Origin: Klebsiella ornithinolytica NBRC 105727 = ATCC 31898
GTDB lineage: Bacteria; Pseudomonadota; Gammaproteobacteria; Enterobacterales; Enterobacteriaceae
NCBI RefSeq assembly: GCF_001598295.1
Contig: NZ_BCYR01000009.1
Span: 124,001 to 188,000, forward strand
Length of the DNA: 64,000 nt
Direction: 5' to 3'
Of this stretch, positions 20,606-30,975 are shown one piece after another. The notes beneath the pieces were generated by a model. The model saw nothing but the letters and a program-made list of their open reading frames with translations, made no database searches and had not been told where the DNA came from. How positions within the stretch are numbered: position 1 is the first letter of the stretch; every line of letters begins with the position of its first letter. The position numbers were made by a program, and so were the translations under genes.

Positions 20606-22174
20606 ATGTTAGATATAGTCGAACTGTCGCGCTTACAGTTTGCCTTGACCGCGATGTACCACTTCCTTTTTGTGCCACTGACGCTCGGTATGGCGTTCCT
20701 GCTGGCCATCATGGAAACGGTTTACGTCCTTTCCGGCAAACAGATTTATAAAGATATGACCAAGTTCTGGGGCAAGTTGTTTGGTATCAACTTTGCGCTG
20801 GGTGTAGCAACCGGGTTGACCATGGAGTTCCAGTTCGGGACAAACTGGTCTTATTATTCTCACTACGTGGGCGATATCTTCGGTGCGCCTCTGGCCATTG
20901 AAGGTCTGATGGCCTTCTTCCTCGAATCTACCTTTGTAGGTCTGTTCTTCTTCGGTTGGGATCGTCTGGGCAAAGTTCAGCACATGGCGGTGACCTGGCT
21001 GGTGGCACTGGGTTCCAACTTGTCTGCATTGTGGATCCTCGTGGCGAACGGCTGGATGCAAAACCCGATCGCCTCGGATTTCAACTTTGAAACCATGCGT
21101 ATGGAGATGGTCAGTTTCTCCGAGCTGGTTCTGAACCCGGTTGCGCAGGTGAAATTTGTCCATACCGTCGCATCCGGCTACGTCTGCGGCGCAATGTTCG
21201 TCCTGGGTATCAGCTCCTACTATATGCTGCGCGGTCGCGACTTCGCTTTCGCTAAACGCTCCTTTGCCATTGCTGCCAGCTTCGGTATGGCGGCGATTCT
21301 CTCCGTTATCGTGCTCGGTGATGAATCCGGTTACGAAATGGGTGACGTGCAGAAAACTAAACTTGCGGCCATCGAAGCCGAATGGGAAACACAGCCAGCT
21401 CCGGCTGCCTTTACCCTGTTTGGTATTCCGGACCAGGATGCGCAAACCAACCACTTCGCAATCCAGATTCCTTATGCGTTGGGCATTATTGCCACTCGTT
21501 CCGTGGATACGCCGGTTATTGGTCTGAAAGACCTGCTGGCACAGCACGAAGCGCGTATTCGTAACGGGATGAAAGCTTACACCCTGCTGGAAGAGCTGCG
21601 CGCAGGCTCAACCGATCAGGCTGTACGCGATGAATTCAACAGCGTGAAGAAAGATTTGGGCTACGGTCTGCTGCTGAAACGCTATACCCCGAACGTCTCT
21701 GACGCGACGGAAGCGCAGATTGCTATGGCGACGAAAGACTCTATTCCTCGCGTTGCGCCGCTGTACTTTGCGTTCCGTATTATGGTGGCCTGCGGCATCC
21801 TGATGCTCGGTATCATCGCGGCGTCGTTCTGGACCGTTATCCGTAACCAAATTGGCGAGAAGAAATGGCTGCTGCGCATTGCGCTGTACGCAATTCCTCT
21901 GCCGTGGATCGCTATCGAGTCCGGTTGGTTCGTCGCGGAATATGGTCGTCAGCCGTGGGCGATAGGTGAGGTACTGCCTACCGCGGTAGCGAACTCGTCC
22001 CTGACCGCCGGTGACCTGATCTTCTCGATGCTGCTGATTTGCGGTCTGTACACCCTGTTCCTGGTCGCGGAGCTGTATCTGATGTTCAAATTCGCACGCC
22101 GTGGACCAAGCAGCCTGAAAACCGGTCGCTACCACTACGAGCAGTCTTCCACGACTACTCAGCCGGCACGCTAA
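20606..22174 (+). CDS. cydA: Cytochrome bd-I ubiquinol oxidase subunit I
   Basis: CydA holds haems b558, b595 and d of the high-affinity oxidase used under low oxygen. From 20606 it is 522 residues starting [20 protein letters not shown], like E. coli; an ATG directly upstream at 20603 would add one Met, and the longer frame to 20471 lacks a ribosome site. His19 in [10 protein letters not shown], the [13 protein letters not shown] segment and the Q-loop with [15 protein letters not shown] are visible. AAGGAG lies 7 bp upstream. Confidence 0.97.
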   Translation: MLDIVELSRLQFALTAMYHFLFVPLTLGMAFLLAIMETVYVLSGKQIYKDMTKFWGKLFGINFALGVATGLTMEFQFGTNWSYYSHYVGDIFGAPLAIEGLMAFFLESTFVGLFFFGWDRLGKVQHMAVTWLVALGSNLSALWILVANGWMQNPIASDFNFETMRMEMVSFSELVLNPVAQVKFVHTVASGYVCGAMFVLGISSYYMLRGRDFAFAKRSFAIAASFGMAAILSVIVLGDESGYEMGDVQKTKLAAIEAEWETQPAPAAFTLFGIPDQDAQTNHFAIQIPYALGIIATRSVDTPVIGLKDLLAQHEARIRNGMKAYTLLEELRAGSTDQAVRDEFNSVKKDLGYGLLLKRYTPNVSDATEAQIAMATKDSIPRVAPLYFAFRIMVACGILMLGIIAASFWTVIRNQIGEKKWLLRIALYAIPLPWIAIESGWFVAEYGRQPWAIGEVLPTAVANSSLTAGDLIFSMLLICGLYTLFLVAELYLMFKFARRGPSSLKTGRYHYEQSSTTTQPAR

Positions 22175-22189
22175 GACAGGAGTCGTCAA

Positions 22190-23329
22190 ATGATCGATTA
22201 TGAAGTATTGCGTTTTATCTGGTGGCTACTGATCGGTGTTCTGCTGATTGGTTTCGCCGTCACCGATGGCTTCGACATGGGGGTGGGCATGCTCACCCGT
22301 TTCCTCGGTCGTAATGACACCGAGCGTCGAATCATGATTAACTCCATCGCTCCGCACTGGGACGGAAACCAGGTGTGGCTGATCACCGCCGGCGGCGCAC
22401 TGTTTGCTGCCTGGCCGACGGTCTATGCCGCCGCGTTCTCCGGCTTCTATGTGGCGATGATTCTGGTGCTGGCCGCTTTGTTCTTCCGTCCGGTGGGTTT
22501 TGACTACCGCTCGAAGATTGAAGATACCCGCTGGCGCAACATGTGGGACTGGGGCATCTTCATCGGTAGCTTCGTACCGCCGCTGGTGATTGGCGTGGCG
22601 TTCGGGAACCTGCTGCAGGGCGTACCGTTCCATATGGATGAATATATGCGCCTGTACTACACCGGTAATTTCTTCCAGCTGCTGAACCCGTTTGGTCTGC
22701 TGGCCGGTATTGTTAGCGTGGCGATGATTCTGACGCAGGGGGCTACCTACCTGCAGATGCGTACCGTTGGTGAGCTGCACCTGCGTGCCCGCACGACCTC
22801 TCAGGTTGCGGCACTGGTGACGCTGGTTTGCTTCCTGCTGGCCGGTGTCTGGGTGGTATACGGGATCGACGGTTATGTGGTCACCTCGGCTATCGACCAC
22901 TCTGCGCCATCTAACCCGCTGACCAAAGAAGTGACTCGTCAGGCTGGTGCATGGTTGGTGAACTTCAATAATATGCCTTCGCTGTGGGCTATCCCGGCAC
23001 TGGGCGTGGTATTGCCGCTGCTGACTATCCTGACCTCGCGGATGGAGAAGGGCGCTCTGGCGTTTATCTTCTCTTCTCTGACGCTGGCCTGCATCATTCT
23101 GACCGCCGGGATTGCGATGTTCCCGTTCATCATGCCGTCCAGCACGATGATGAACGTTAGTCTGACCATGTGGGATTCAACCTCCAGCCAAAGAACGCTG
23201 AACCTGATGACCTACGTGGCGATTGTCTTCGTGCCGATTATTCTGGGTTACACCACCTGGTGTTACTGGAAGATGTTCGGTCGCATTACCCGCGAAGACA
23301 TCGAAAAGAACACCCACTCGTTGTATTAA
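22190..23329 (+). CDS. cydB: Cytochrome bd-I ubiquinol oxidase subunit II
   Basis: The 379-residue membrane protein begins MIDYEVLRFIWWLLIGVLLIGF and has about nine transmembrane helices, as in E. coli. It is required for haem assembly and oxidase stability. Features such as GFDMGVGML and the haem-side loop WDGNQVWLITAGGALFAAWP are intact. It follows cydA by 15 bp with ACAGGAG upstream and precedes cydX by 15 bp. Confidence 0.97.
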   Translation: MIDYEVLRFIWWLLIGVLLIGFAVTDGFDMGVGMLTRFLGRNDTERRIMINSIAPHWDGNQVWLITAGGALFAAWPTVYAAAFSGFYVAMILVLAALFFRPVGFDYRSKIEDTRWRNMWDWGIFIGSFVPPLVIGVAFGNLLQGVPFHMDEYMRLYYTGNFFQLLNPFGLLAGIVSVAMILTQGATYLQMRTVGELHLRARTTSQVAALVTLVCFLLAGVWVVYGIDGYVVTSAIDHSAPSNPLTKEVTRQAGAWLVNFNNMPSLWAIPALGVVLPLLTILTSRMEKGALAFIFSSLTLACIILTAGIAMFPFIMPSSTMMNVSLTMWDSTSSQRTLNLMTYVAIVFVPIILGYTTWCYWKMFGRITREDIEKNTHSLY

Positions 23330-23344
23330 GGTAAGGAGCTAGAT

Positions 23345-23458
23345 ATGTGGTATTTCGCATGGATTTTGGGAACGCTTCTTGCCTGTGCCTTTGGGGTTAT
23401 CACCGCGTTAGCGCTTGAGCACGTGGAAAGCACCAAAGCAGGTAAAGAAGAACACTGA
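23345..23458 (+). CDS. cydX: Cytochrome bd-I small subunit CydX
   Basis: This 37-residue open frame begins MWYFAWILGTLLACAFGVIT and ends KEEH, matching E. coli CydX (YbgT). It is a single transmembrane helix that stabilises haems in CydAB. GTAAGGAG lies about 7 bp upstream, and its TGA overlaps the ybgE ATG by one base, which places it firmly in the operon. Confidence 0.96.
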   Translation: MWYFAWILGTLLACAFGVITALALEHVESTKAGKEEH

Positions 23459-23751
23459 TGAGTAAAATTATCGCGACCCTTTACGCGATAATGGATAAGC
23501 GCCCGTTAAGGGCGCTTTCCCTATTGATGGCACTGCTGCTGGCGGGCTGCATTTTCTGGGATCCGTCGCGCTTTGCGGCAAAGACCAGTGAGCTGGAGAT
23601 CTGGCACGGCTTCCTGCTGATGTGGGCCGTGTGCGCCGGGGTTATCCACGGCGTGGGCTTCCGTCCGCATGCCATTCACTGGCAAGGGATTTTTTGTCCA
23701 CTTATCGCTGATATTGTACTCATCACGGGGCTGTTTTTTTTCTTCTTTTGA
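23458..23751 (+). CDS. ybgE: Cyd operon membrane protein YbgE
   Basis: The 97-residue product starts MSKIIATLYAIMDKRPLRAL and has about three membrane helices. It has the same length and position as E. coli YbgE; its function is unknown, and it is not essential for the oxidase. Translation is coupled to cydX (ATGA-type overlap). A hairpin ATGGGCTT/AAGCCCAT lies 33 bp after the stop at 23785-23804 but lacks a clean T run. Confidence 0.92.
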   Translation: MSKIIATLYAIMDKRPLRALSLLMALLLAGCIFWDPSRFAAKTSELEIWHGFLLMWAVCAGVIHGVGFRPHAIHWQGIFCPLIADIVLITGLFFFFF

Positions 23752-23911
23752 AAGAGAAGAGAATAAGAGAACTCTGTTAACCTCATGGGCTTGCATAAGC
23801 CCATAAAAATTTACTCGCTGTTTACTTTCCCCCATTCCAAACCACGTTCCCCGCGCGTATAGTAGCGAAGTTTGAAAGCACTAATCTTTTTTTGCATTAC
23901 CGGGATGTAAA

Positions 23912-25005
<1,094 letters not shown>

Positions 25006-25008
25006 GCC

Positions 25009-25437
25009 ATGGCCAGAGCACGTGGACGCGGACGTCGCGAACTGAAGTCCGAGATCAACATCGTTCCGCTGCTGGATGTCTTGTTGGTGCTGTTGCTGAT
25101 CTTTATGGCGACCGCGCCGATCATTACGCAGAGCGTAGAGGTCGACCTGCCGGATGCGACGGAATCACAAGCGGTCAAAAGTAATGATGAGCCGCCGGTG
25201 ATTGTTGAAGTTTCCGGCGTCGGGCAGTACAGCGTAAAAGTGGGTCCGGAAACGCTGTCGCAGCTGCCGCCAGAGCAGGTTATTGCCGAAGCGAAACGCC
25301 GACTCGAAGCGAACGAGAAAACGGTGTTCCTGATCGGCGGTGCGAAAGACGTACCTTACGATGAAATTATTAAAGCGCTTAACCTGTTGCATAGCGCAGG
25401 GGTTAAATCGGTTGGCTTAATGACCAAGCCTATTTAA
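25009..25437 (+). CDS. tolR: Tol-Pal motor subunit TolR
   Basis: The 142-residue protein has one N-terminal membrane helix with the proton-carrying aspartate in IVPLLDVLLVLLLIF (about residue 23) and a periplasmic domain of the ExbD/TolR type. It starts MARARGRGRRELKSEINIVP. It lies between tolQ and tolA, with a 103 bp gap after it that holds no gene. Confidence 0.98.
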   Translation: MARARGRGRRELKSEINIVPLLDVLLVLLLIFMATAPIITQSVEVDLPDATESQAVKSNDEPPVIVEVSGVGQYSVKVGPETLSQLPPEQVIAEAKRRLEANEKTVFLIGGAKDVPYDEIIKALNLLHSAGVKSVGLMTKPI

Positions 25438-25540
25438 TCGCTTCGGATATGTGCGCCCGCCGGACCGCTGGCTGCGAGAATAACAGACTCGTGGCCGGCG
25501 AGAGTAGCGGGGACAGGCGAACAGTTTTTGGGAACCGATA

Positions 25541-26878
25541 GTGTCAAAGGCAACCGAACAAAACGACAAGCTTAAACGAGCGATCATAGTTTCAGTCGCG
25601 CTGCACATCATTCTGATCGCGCTGCTGATCTGGAGTTCGTTCGACGAGCATCTGGATGCCTCAGCCGGCGGCGGCGGAGGTTCTTCCATTGATGCGGTGA
25701 TGGTTGATCCTGGGGCGGTGGTGAATAATTACAACCGCCAGCAGCAGCAGCAGGCCAGCTCGCGCCGTGCCGCCGAGCAGCGCGAAAAGCAGGCTCAGCA
25801 GCAGGCTGAAGAACTGCGTGAAAAGCAGGCCGCTGAGCAGGAGCGTCTGAAGCAGCTTGAGCAGGATCGTCTGCAGGCGCAGGAAGCGGCTAAGCAAGCG
25901 AAGGAAGAGCAGAAGCAGGCTGAAGAAGCGGCGGCGAAAGCGGCGGCAGCGGCGAAAGCCAAAGCGGATTCTCAGGCGAAAGAAGCACAGGAAGCGGCAG
26001 CGAAAGCCGCTGCTGACGCGAAAGCGAAGGCAGACGCGCAGGCTAAAGCGGCGGAAGCTGCGGCAGCGAAAGCCGCAGCCGATGCGAAGAAACAGGCAGA
26101 AGCCGAAGCGGCGAAAGCTGCGGCGGATGCCCAGAAGAAAGCCGAAGCCGATGCGGCGAAGAAAGCGCAGCAGCAGGCTGAGAAGAAAGCCCAGCAGGAA
26201 GCCGCTAAGCAGGCCGCGGCTGAGAAAGCTGCTGCGGAAAAAGCCGCTGAGAAAGCAGCAGAAAAAGCAGCGGCGCAAAAAGCCGCCTCTGAGAAAGCGG
26301 CAGCAGAAAAGGCCGCCGCAGCAGAGAAAGCCGCCGCGGAGAAAGCGGAAAAAGCTGCCGCAGCGAAAGCCGCAGCAGCGGAAAAAGCCGCAGCCGATAA
26401 AGCCGCCAAGGCTGCTGCAGCTAAGGCCGCCGCAGCGAAAGCCGCGGCAGCGAAAAAAGCCGCGGCAGCGAAAGATGCTGATGGCGTAGACGACCTGCTC
26501 GGCGATCTGAGTTCAGGTAAGAATGCGCCTAAAGGTAGCACCAGCGGTAGCAATGGAGGCTCATCTCCTGCTAAAGGAAGTAAACCGGGGCAGGGGGGCG
26601 CGTCTCAGGCTGAGATTGCCAGTTATATTTCGCAGGTTCAGGCGGCGATTAAAGGGCATCTCTATGACTGGGACACGTACAAAGGTAAAACATGTACGTT
26701 ACGCGTGAACCTGGCTCAGGACGGGACGTTATTGAGCGTGAAGTCGGAGGGAGGCGATCCTGCTTTCTGTCAGCAGATGCTGGCGGCAACCAGCCGGATG
26801 AGCAAGTTCCCGAAACCGCCTTCTCAGGCTGTGTATGAGACGTTCAAAAATGCACCACTGGACTTCAAACCGCAGTGA
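25541..26878 (+). CDS. tolA: Cell envelope protein TolA
   Basis: TolA links the inner-membrane TolQR motor to TolB and Pal. The GTG start gives MSKATEQNDKLKRAIIVSVA, as in E. coli. Domain I has one membrane helix (about 13-34); a Gly-rich hinge ASAGGGGGSS follows; domain II (about 65-310) is a long Ala/Lys/Glu/Gln helix built from KAAAEKAAAD-like repeats; domain III ends in DFKPQ and has the Cys pair in GKTCTLRVNL and DPAFCQQM. At 445 residues it is longer than the 421 of K-12, the difference lying in domain II. Confidence 0.97.
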   Translation: MSKATEQNDKLKRAIIVSVALHIILIALLIWSSFDEHLDASAGGGGGSSIDAVMVDPGAVVNNYNRQQQQQASSRRAAEQREKQAQQQAEELREKQAAEQERLKQLEQDRLQAQEAAKQAKEEQKQAEEAAAKAAAAAKAKADSQAKEAQEAAAKAAADAKAKADAQAKAAEAAAAKAAADAKKQAEAEAAKAAADAQKKAEADAAKKAQQQAEKKAQQEAAKQAAAEKAAAEKAAEKAAEKAAAQKAASEKAAAEKAAAAEKAAAEKAEKAAAAKAAAAEKAAADKAAKAAAAKAAAAKAAAAKKAAAAKDADGVDDLLGDLSSGKNAPKGSTSGSNGGSSPAKGSKPGQGGASQAEIASYISQVQAAIKGHLYDWDTYKGKTCTLRVNLAQDGTLLSVKSEGGDPAFCQQMLAATSRMSKFPKPPSQAVYETFKNAPLDFKPQ

Positions 26879-27007
26879 TGTGTTTCCCGGCGCGAGCGGG
26901 GGAACACAATCCAGGGCTGACGCCGGGTTTTGGTAGTTTTGTGTATTTGAGTTTGTTAACATTCTGCTAAATTATCGTGGGCTTTCCGTCCGGATAAGGG
27001 AGATATG

Positions 27008-28300
27008 ATGAAGCAGGCATTACGAGTAGCGTTTGGTTTTTTAATGCTGTGGGCGGCGGTGCTGCACGCAGAAGTACGTATCGAGATCACCCAGGGGGTG
27101 GACTCGGCGCGCCCGATCGGTGTTGTACCGTTCCAGTGGGCAGGGCCGGGTGCCGCGCCTGAAGATATTGGCGGTGTCGTTGCGGCTGACCTGCGTAACA
27201 GCGGTAAGTTCAACCCACTGGATCGCTCGCGTCTGCCTCAGCAACCGGGGACGGCACAAGAGGTTCAACCTGCGGCATGGTCTGCGCTGGGTATTGATGC
27301 GGTGGTTGTCGGTCAGGTGACCGGGAACCCTGACGGATCGTACAACGTGGCTTACCAGCTGGTTGATACCGGCGGTGCTCCGGGGACGATTCTGGCGCAG
27401 AACTCTTATAAGGTGACTAAACAGTACCTGCGCTATGCGGCTCACACCGCCAGCGATGCGGTATTCGAGAAGCTGACCTCTATTAAGGGCGCCTTCCGTA
27501 CCCGTATTGCCTACGTTGTGCAGACTAACGGCGGCCAGTTCCCGTATGAGCTGCGCGTCTCCGACTACGATGGTTATAACCAGTTTGTTGTCCACCGTTC
27601 ACCGCAGCCGCTGATGTCTCCGGCATGGTCTCCGGATGGTTCTAAACTGGCTTATGTGACCTTCGAAAGCGGCCGTTCTGCGCTGGTGGTCCAGACTCTG
27701 GCAAATGGCGCGGTGCGTCAGATAGCCTCCTTCCCGCAGCATAACGGGGCTCCGGCCTTCTCGCCGGATGGCAGCAAACTGGCATTCGCATTGTCGAAAA
27801 CCGGTAGCCTGAACCTGTATGTGATGGATCTGGGTTCGGGTCAGATTCGCCAGGTGACCAATGGTCGCAGCAACAACACCGAACCAAGCTGGTTCCCGGA
27901 TAGTCAGAATCTGGCCTTTACTTCCGACCAGGCCGGTCGTCCGCAGGTGTATAAAGTCAGCGTCGGCGGCGGTACTCCGCAGCGTATCTCCTGGGAAGGT
28001 TCTCAGAACCAGGATGCGGATGTCAGCAGCGACGGTAAATTTATGGTAATGGTCAGCTCGGCCAACGGTCAGCAGCACATTGCCAAACAAGATCTGGTAG
28101 CGGGTGGCGTACAAGTTCTGTCGTCAACGTTCCTGGATGAAACGCCAAGTCTGGCACCTAACGGCACTATGGTAATCTACAGCTCTTCTCAGGGGATGGG
28201 ATCCGTGCTGAATCTGGTTTCTACAGATGGGCGTTTCAAAGCGCGTCTTCCGGCGACTGATGGACAGGTAAAATTCCCTGCCTGGTCTCCGTATCTGTGA
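27008..28300 (+). CDS. tolB: Tol-Pal periplasmic beta-propeller protein TolB
   Basis: TolB is secreted and has a small alpha/beta domain followed by a six-bladed propeller that binds Pal. I choose the second of two adjacent ATGs (27008) because the GGGAG site is then 5 bp away and the E. coli protein begins [12 protein letters not shown]; 430 residues. Signal peptide about 1-21 ending VLHA. Propeller repeats read [21 protein letters not shown] and [12 protein letters not shown]. Confidence 0.97.
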   Translation: MKQALRVAFGFLMLWAAVLHAEVRIEITQGVDSARPIGVVPFQWAGPGAAPEDIGGVVAADLRNSGKFNPLDRSRLPQQPGTAQEVQPAAWSALGIDAVVVGQVTGNPDGSYNVAYQLVDTGGAPGTILAQNSYKVTKQYLRYAAHTASDAVFEKLTSIKGAFRTRIAYVVQTNGGQFPYELRVSDYDGYNQFVVHRSPQPLMSPAWSPDGSKLAYVTFESGRSALVVQTLANGAVRQIASFPQHNGAPAFSPDGSKLAFALSKTGSLNLYVMDLGSGQIRQVTNGRSNNTEPSWFPDSQNLAFTSDQAGRPQVYKVSVGGGTPQRISWEGSQNQDADVSSDGKFMVMVSSANGQQHIAKQDLVAGGVQVLSSTFLDETPSLAPNGTMVIYSSSQGMGSVLNLVSTDGRFKARLPATDGQVKFPAWSPYL

Positions 28301-28310
28301 TAATAAATAA

Positions 28311-28859
<549 letters not shown>

Positions 28860-28868
28860 GAGAATTGC

Positions 28869-29657
28869 ATGAGCAGTAACTTCAGACATCATCTGTTGAG
28901 TCTGTCGTTACTGGTTGGCATAGCGGCCCCCTGGGCCGCTTTTGCTCAGGCGCCAATCAGTAGTGTCGGCTCAGGCTCGGTCGAAGACCGGGTCACTCAA
29001 CTCGAGCGTATTTCTAACGCTCACAGTCAGCTTTTAACCCAACTTCAGCAACAGCTCTCCGATAACCAGAATGATATTGACTCCCTGCGCGGCCAGATTC
29101 AGGAAAGCCAGTATCAGCTCAATCAGGTTGTCGAACGCCAGAAGCAAATTCTGTTACAGATCGACGGTCTGAGCAGCGGTGGGGCGGCGGCAGGTGCACA
29201 GCCATCGTCTTCGGTAGGCGATCAGGGTGCGGCGGCTACCGCGGCGCCAGCGGCCTCTACCGGCGCTCCTGCTTCAACCGGAGATGCAAATACGGACTAC
29301 AATGCGGCTATTGCGCTGGTGAAGGATCCATCCCGCCAGGATGACGCGCTGGCAGCATTTCAGAATTTCGTCAAAAAGTACCCGGATTCAACCTATCAGC
29401 CGAACGCGAACTACTGGCTCGGTCAGTTGAATTACAATAAGGGGAAAAAAGATGATGCCGCTTACTATTTTGCTTCCGTGGTGAAGAATTACCCTAAATC
29501 CCCGAAAGCGCCTGATGCCATGTTTAAGGTCGGCGTGATTATGCAGGATAAAGGTGATACCGCGAAGGCGAAGGCTGTTTACCAACAGGTAGTCAGTAAA
29601 TTCCCTGGCACCGATGGCGCGAAACAGGCTCAGAAACGTCTTAATGCCCTTGGGTGA
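28869..29657 (+). CDS. cpoB: Cell division coordinator CpoB (YbgF)
   Basis: CpoB is a periplasmic protein that coordinates peptidoglycan synthesis (PBP1B) with Tol-Pal constriction. The 262-residue product has a signal peptide (about 1-26, ending AAFA), a coiled-coil trimer region with VTQLERISNAHSQLLTQLQQ, an Ala/Gly/Ser linker, then three TPR-like repeats such as AFQNFVKKYPDSTYQPNANY. It follows pal by 9 bp and is the last gene of the operon. Confidence 0.96.
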   Translation: MSSNFRHHLLSLSLLVGIAAPWAAFAQAPISSVGSGSVEDRVTQLERISNAHSQLLTQLQQQLSDNQNDIDSLRGQIQESQYQLNQVVERQKQILLQIDGLSSGGAAAGAQPSSSVGDQGAAATAAPAASTGAPASTGDANTDYNAAIALVKDPSRQDDALAAFQNFVKKYPDSTYQPNANYWLGQLNYNKGKKDDAAYYFASVVKNYPKSPKAPDAMFKVGVIMQDKGDTAKAKAVYQQVVSKFPGTDGAKQAQKRLNALG

Positions 29658-29666
29658 TTATGGCAT

Positions 29667-29695
29667 GACCAGAAATCGCATTATTTCTGGTCTTG
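29667..29695 (+). terminator. Hairpin after cpoB, probable operon terminator
   Basis: A perfect 10 bp stem GACCAGAAAT / ATTTCTGGTC with a 6-base loop starts 9 bp after the cpoB stop. The following TTGT is T-poor, so termination may be partial. Confidence 0.6.
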
Positions 29696-29740
29696 TCGCG
29701 TGAATCCTAAGCAGTCAGATGTTTTTTATCGAAATACTTG

Positions 29741-29769
29741 TTGCGCTGAATTCTTAAATCAGTAATATA
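29741..29769 (+). promoter_or_regulatory. Promoter of the Lys/Val tRNA cluster
   Basis: TTGCGC (29741-29746) and TAATAT (29763-29768) are 16 bp apart and followed by the GC-rich stretch GCCGCCGTTGCC, resembling the discriminator of stringently controlled stable RNA promoters. The first tRNA starts about 45 bp downstream. Confidence 0.6.
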
Positions 29770-29819
29770 TGCCGCCGTTGCCACGGGATATCGAACAAGC
29801 CTGAAGCGACGAAAAAAGT

Positions 29820-29895
29820 GGGTCGTTAGCTCAGTTGGTAGAGCAGTTGACTTTTAATCAATTGGTCGCAGGTTCGAATCCTGCACGACCCACCA
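29820..29895 (+). tRNA. lysT: tRNA-Lys (UUU), first copy
   Basis: The 76 nt sequence folds as a cloverleaf with acceptor GGGTCGT/ACGACCC, anticodon TTT in GACTTTTAATC, T-arm GGTTCGAATCC and encoded CCA. It equals the E. coli cluster tRNA-Lys; the numbered gene name is by position only. Confidence 0.98.
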
Positions 29896-30033
29896 CTAAC
29901 TACCAGGGTGGAACGGTAGTAAAACGTGAAGGATAACGTTGCGTCAGCAACGGCCCACAGGGCGAGGCAAAGCCGAGTCTTCCTCCACGAACCACCGCTG
30001 ACTTTAGTCAGATGTAGTATCCAGCGTAGTATC

Positions 30034-30109
30034 GGGTGATTAGCTCAGCTGGGAGAGCACCTCCCTTACAAGGAGGGGGTCGGCGGTTCGATCCCGTCAT
30101 CACCCACCA
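30034..30109 (+). tRNA. valT: tRNA-Val (UAC)
   Basis: The 76 nt cloverleaf has acceptor GGGTGAT/ATCACCC, anticodon TAC in CCCTTACAAGG, T-arm GGTTCGATCCC and encoded CCA. K-12 has two Val copies in this cluster; only one is present here. It is 3 bp from the next tRNA-Lys. Confidence 0.98.
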
Positions 30110-30112
30110 CTC

Positions 30113-30188
30113 GGGTCGTTAGCTCAGTTGGTAGAGCAGTTGACTTTTAATCAATTGGTCGCAGGTTCGAATCCTGCACGACCCACCA
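30113..30188 (+). tRNA. lysW: tRNA-Lys (UUU), second copy
   Basis: Identical to the first copy over 76 nt including CCA. It follows tRNA-Val by 3 bp. Confidence 0.98.
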
Positions 30189-30330
30189 ATTTAACATCGA
30201 ACTCAGATGTTGAACGTGAAGGATAACGTTGCGTAGCAACGGCCCACAGGGCGAGCGAAAGCGAGTCATCCTGCACGACCCACCAGTTTAAGATTGGTGA
30301 CGAGTGAAAAAATTCAGGTAGTACCCGAGC

Positions 30331-30406
30331 GGGTCGTTAGCTCAGTTGGTAGAGCAGTTGACTTTTAATCAATTGGTCGCAGGTTCGAATCCTGCACGAC
30401 CCACCA
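30331..30406 (+). tRNA. tRNA-Lys (UUU), third copy
   Basis: Identical to the other tRNA-Lys copies, 142 bp after the second. The spacer carries a repeat unit that ends in a copy of the tRNA-Lys 3' tail. Confidence 0.98.
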
Positions 30407-30534
30407 CTTTAACATTGAAGTTGATGTTAAATGTGAAGGATAAGGTTACGTAGCAACGGCCCACAAGGCCAGCGAAAGCCAGTCATCCTGCACCACCCGG
30501 CATCCTGAATATTGCAAGTATTAAGTCCCGAAAG

Positions 30535-30610
30535 GGGTCGTTAGCTCAGTTGGTAGAGCAGTTGACTTTTAATCAATTGGTCGCAGGTTCGAATCCTGCA
30601 CGACCCACCA
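30535..30610 (+). tRNA. tRNA-Lys (UUU), fourth copy
   Basis: Identical to the other tRNA-Lys copies and followed after 4 bp by the cluster terminator. Confidence 0.98.
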
Positions 30611-30614
30611 ATGT

Positions 30615-30641
30615 AAAAAGGCGCCCTAAAGGCGCCTTTTT
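30615..30641 (+). terminator. Terminator of the tRNA cluster
   Basis: AAAAAGGCGCC-CTAAA-GGCGCCTTTTT forms a strong stem-loop with a T run right after the last tRNA-Lys. Confidence 0.92.
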
Positions 30642-30770
30642 GCTATGCGCAGAATTTAACGATTCGAACCTGCGGCAGGTTCGAGTCGAGCAAGGCGAGA
30701 CAACGGAGCCGCTGGCGGCGACGGCCCGAAGGGCGAGCAAAGCGCGTTATCCTGCACGACCCACCAATGT

Positions 30771-30786
30771 AAAAAGGCGCCTTTTT
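30771..30786. repeat. Duplicated, loop-less copy of the tRNA cluster terminator
   Basis: AAAAAGGCGCCTTTTT is a perfect palindrome lying after a second tRNA-Lys tail plus AATGT, so a block tail-AATGT-terminator is present twice (30595-30641 and 30751-30786). The second has lost the CTAAAGGCGCC part of the loop, so it can only form a cruciform or dimer. Confidence 0.8.
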
Positions 30787-30884
30787 GCTATCTGTTGTTT
30801 TCCCTCCATAAATATTAATCCTCCTTTTTTTGCCTTCAGACGACAATAAATTCCGCACGACATTTTCTGTACAATCCGCTATCT

Positions 30885-30902
30885 TGTTTAGCATATAAAA
30901 CA
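30885..30902. promoter_or_regulatory. NadR operator of nadA
   Basis: TGTTTAGCATATAAAACA is an 18 bp near-palindrome matching the NadR (NAD repressor) consensus TGTTTA-N6-TAAACA at 11 of 12 arm positions, about 75 bp before nadA. NadR control of nadA-pnuC is established in enteric bacteria. Confidence 0.78.
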
Positions 30903-30975
30903 TCATGACCGCCGCTATGCCCTCTGAAGGCATATTAACGGTATTTGAGTTAAGCCAGTAAAACGAGATTGCAAG

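Larger units (their letters stand above)
29924..30766 (+). repeat. Four dispersed spacer repeats after tRNA-Lys genes, some ending in a tRNA-Lys tail
   Basis: Units at about 29924-29996, 30214-30285, 30430-30500 and 30690-30766 share the pattern GTGAAGGATAACGTTGCG, AGCAACGGCCCACAGGGCGA, GCGAAAGCGAGTCATCC. The second and fourth end in CCTGCACGACCCACCA, the exact last 16 bases of tRNA-Lys; the first and third end in diverged forms. Internal self-complementarity (AACGTTGCGTAGCAACG, GGGCGAGCGAAAGC) suggests each folds. This recalls the RtT repeats after E. coli tyrT, though I do not claim sequence homology. Confidence 0.75.
30611..30975 (+). other. tRNA cluster to nadA intergenic region
   Basis: The first half holds the terminator, the fourth spacer repeat and its duplicate tail (see separate entries). 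From 30790 the DNA is AT-rich and carries the NadR-like operator and nadA promoter region. The small frames crossing tRNA tails (for example 30550-30849) are not genes. Confidence 0.6.

Noticed and set aside
25661-26553. Long minus-strand frames opposite tolA, one Ala/Phe-rich and one Phe/Leu/Arg-rich
   Set aside because: They are the mirror of the Ala/Lys repeat of TolA; repeat codons give stop-free antisense frames with no ribosome sites or family likeness.
29820-30610. Integrated element at the tRNA-Lys cluster
   Set aside because: Tail copies look like attachment-site duplicates, but no integrase or foreign genes lie between them, and the DNA runs directly to nadA.
29924-30766. Possible CRISPR array because of regularly placed repeats near tRNAs
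   Set aside because: Units are about 70 bp, diverged, unevenly spaced and tied to tRNA tails; no cas genes nearby.
30550-30933. Small frames over the tRNA-Lys tails
   Set aside because: They translate tRNA and terminator sequence; no support as proteins.
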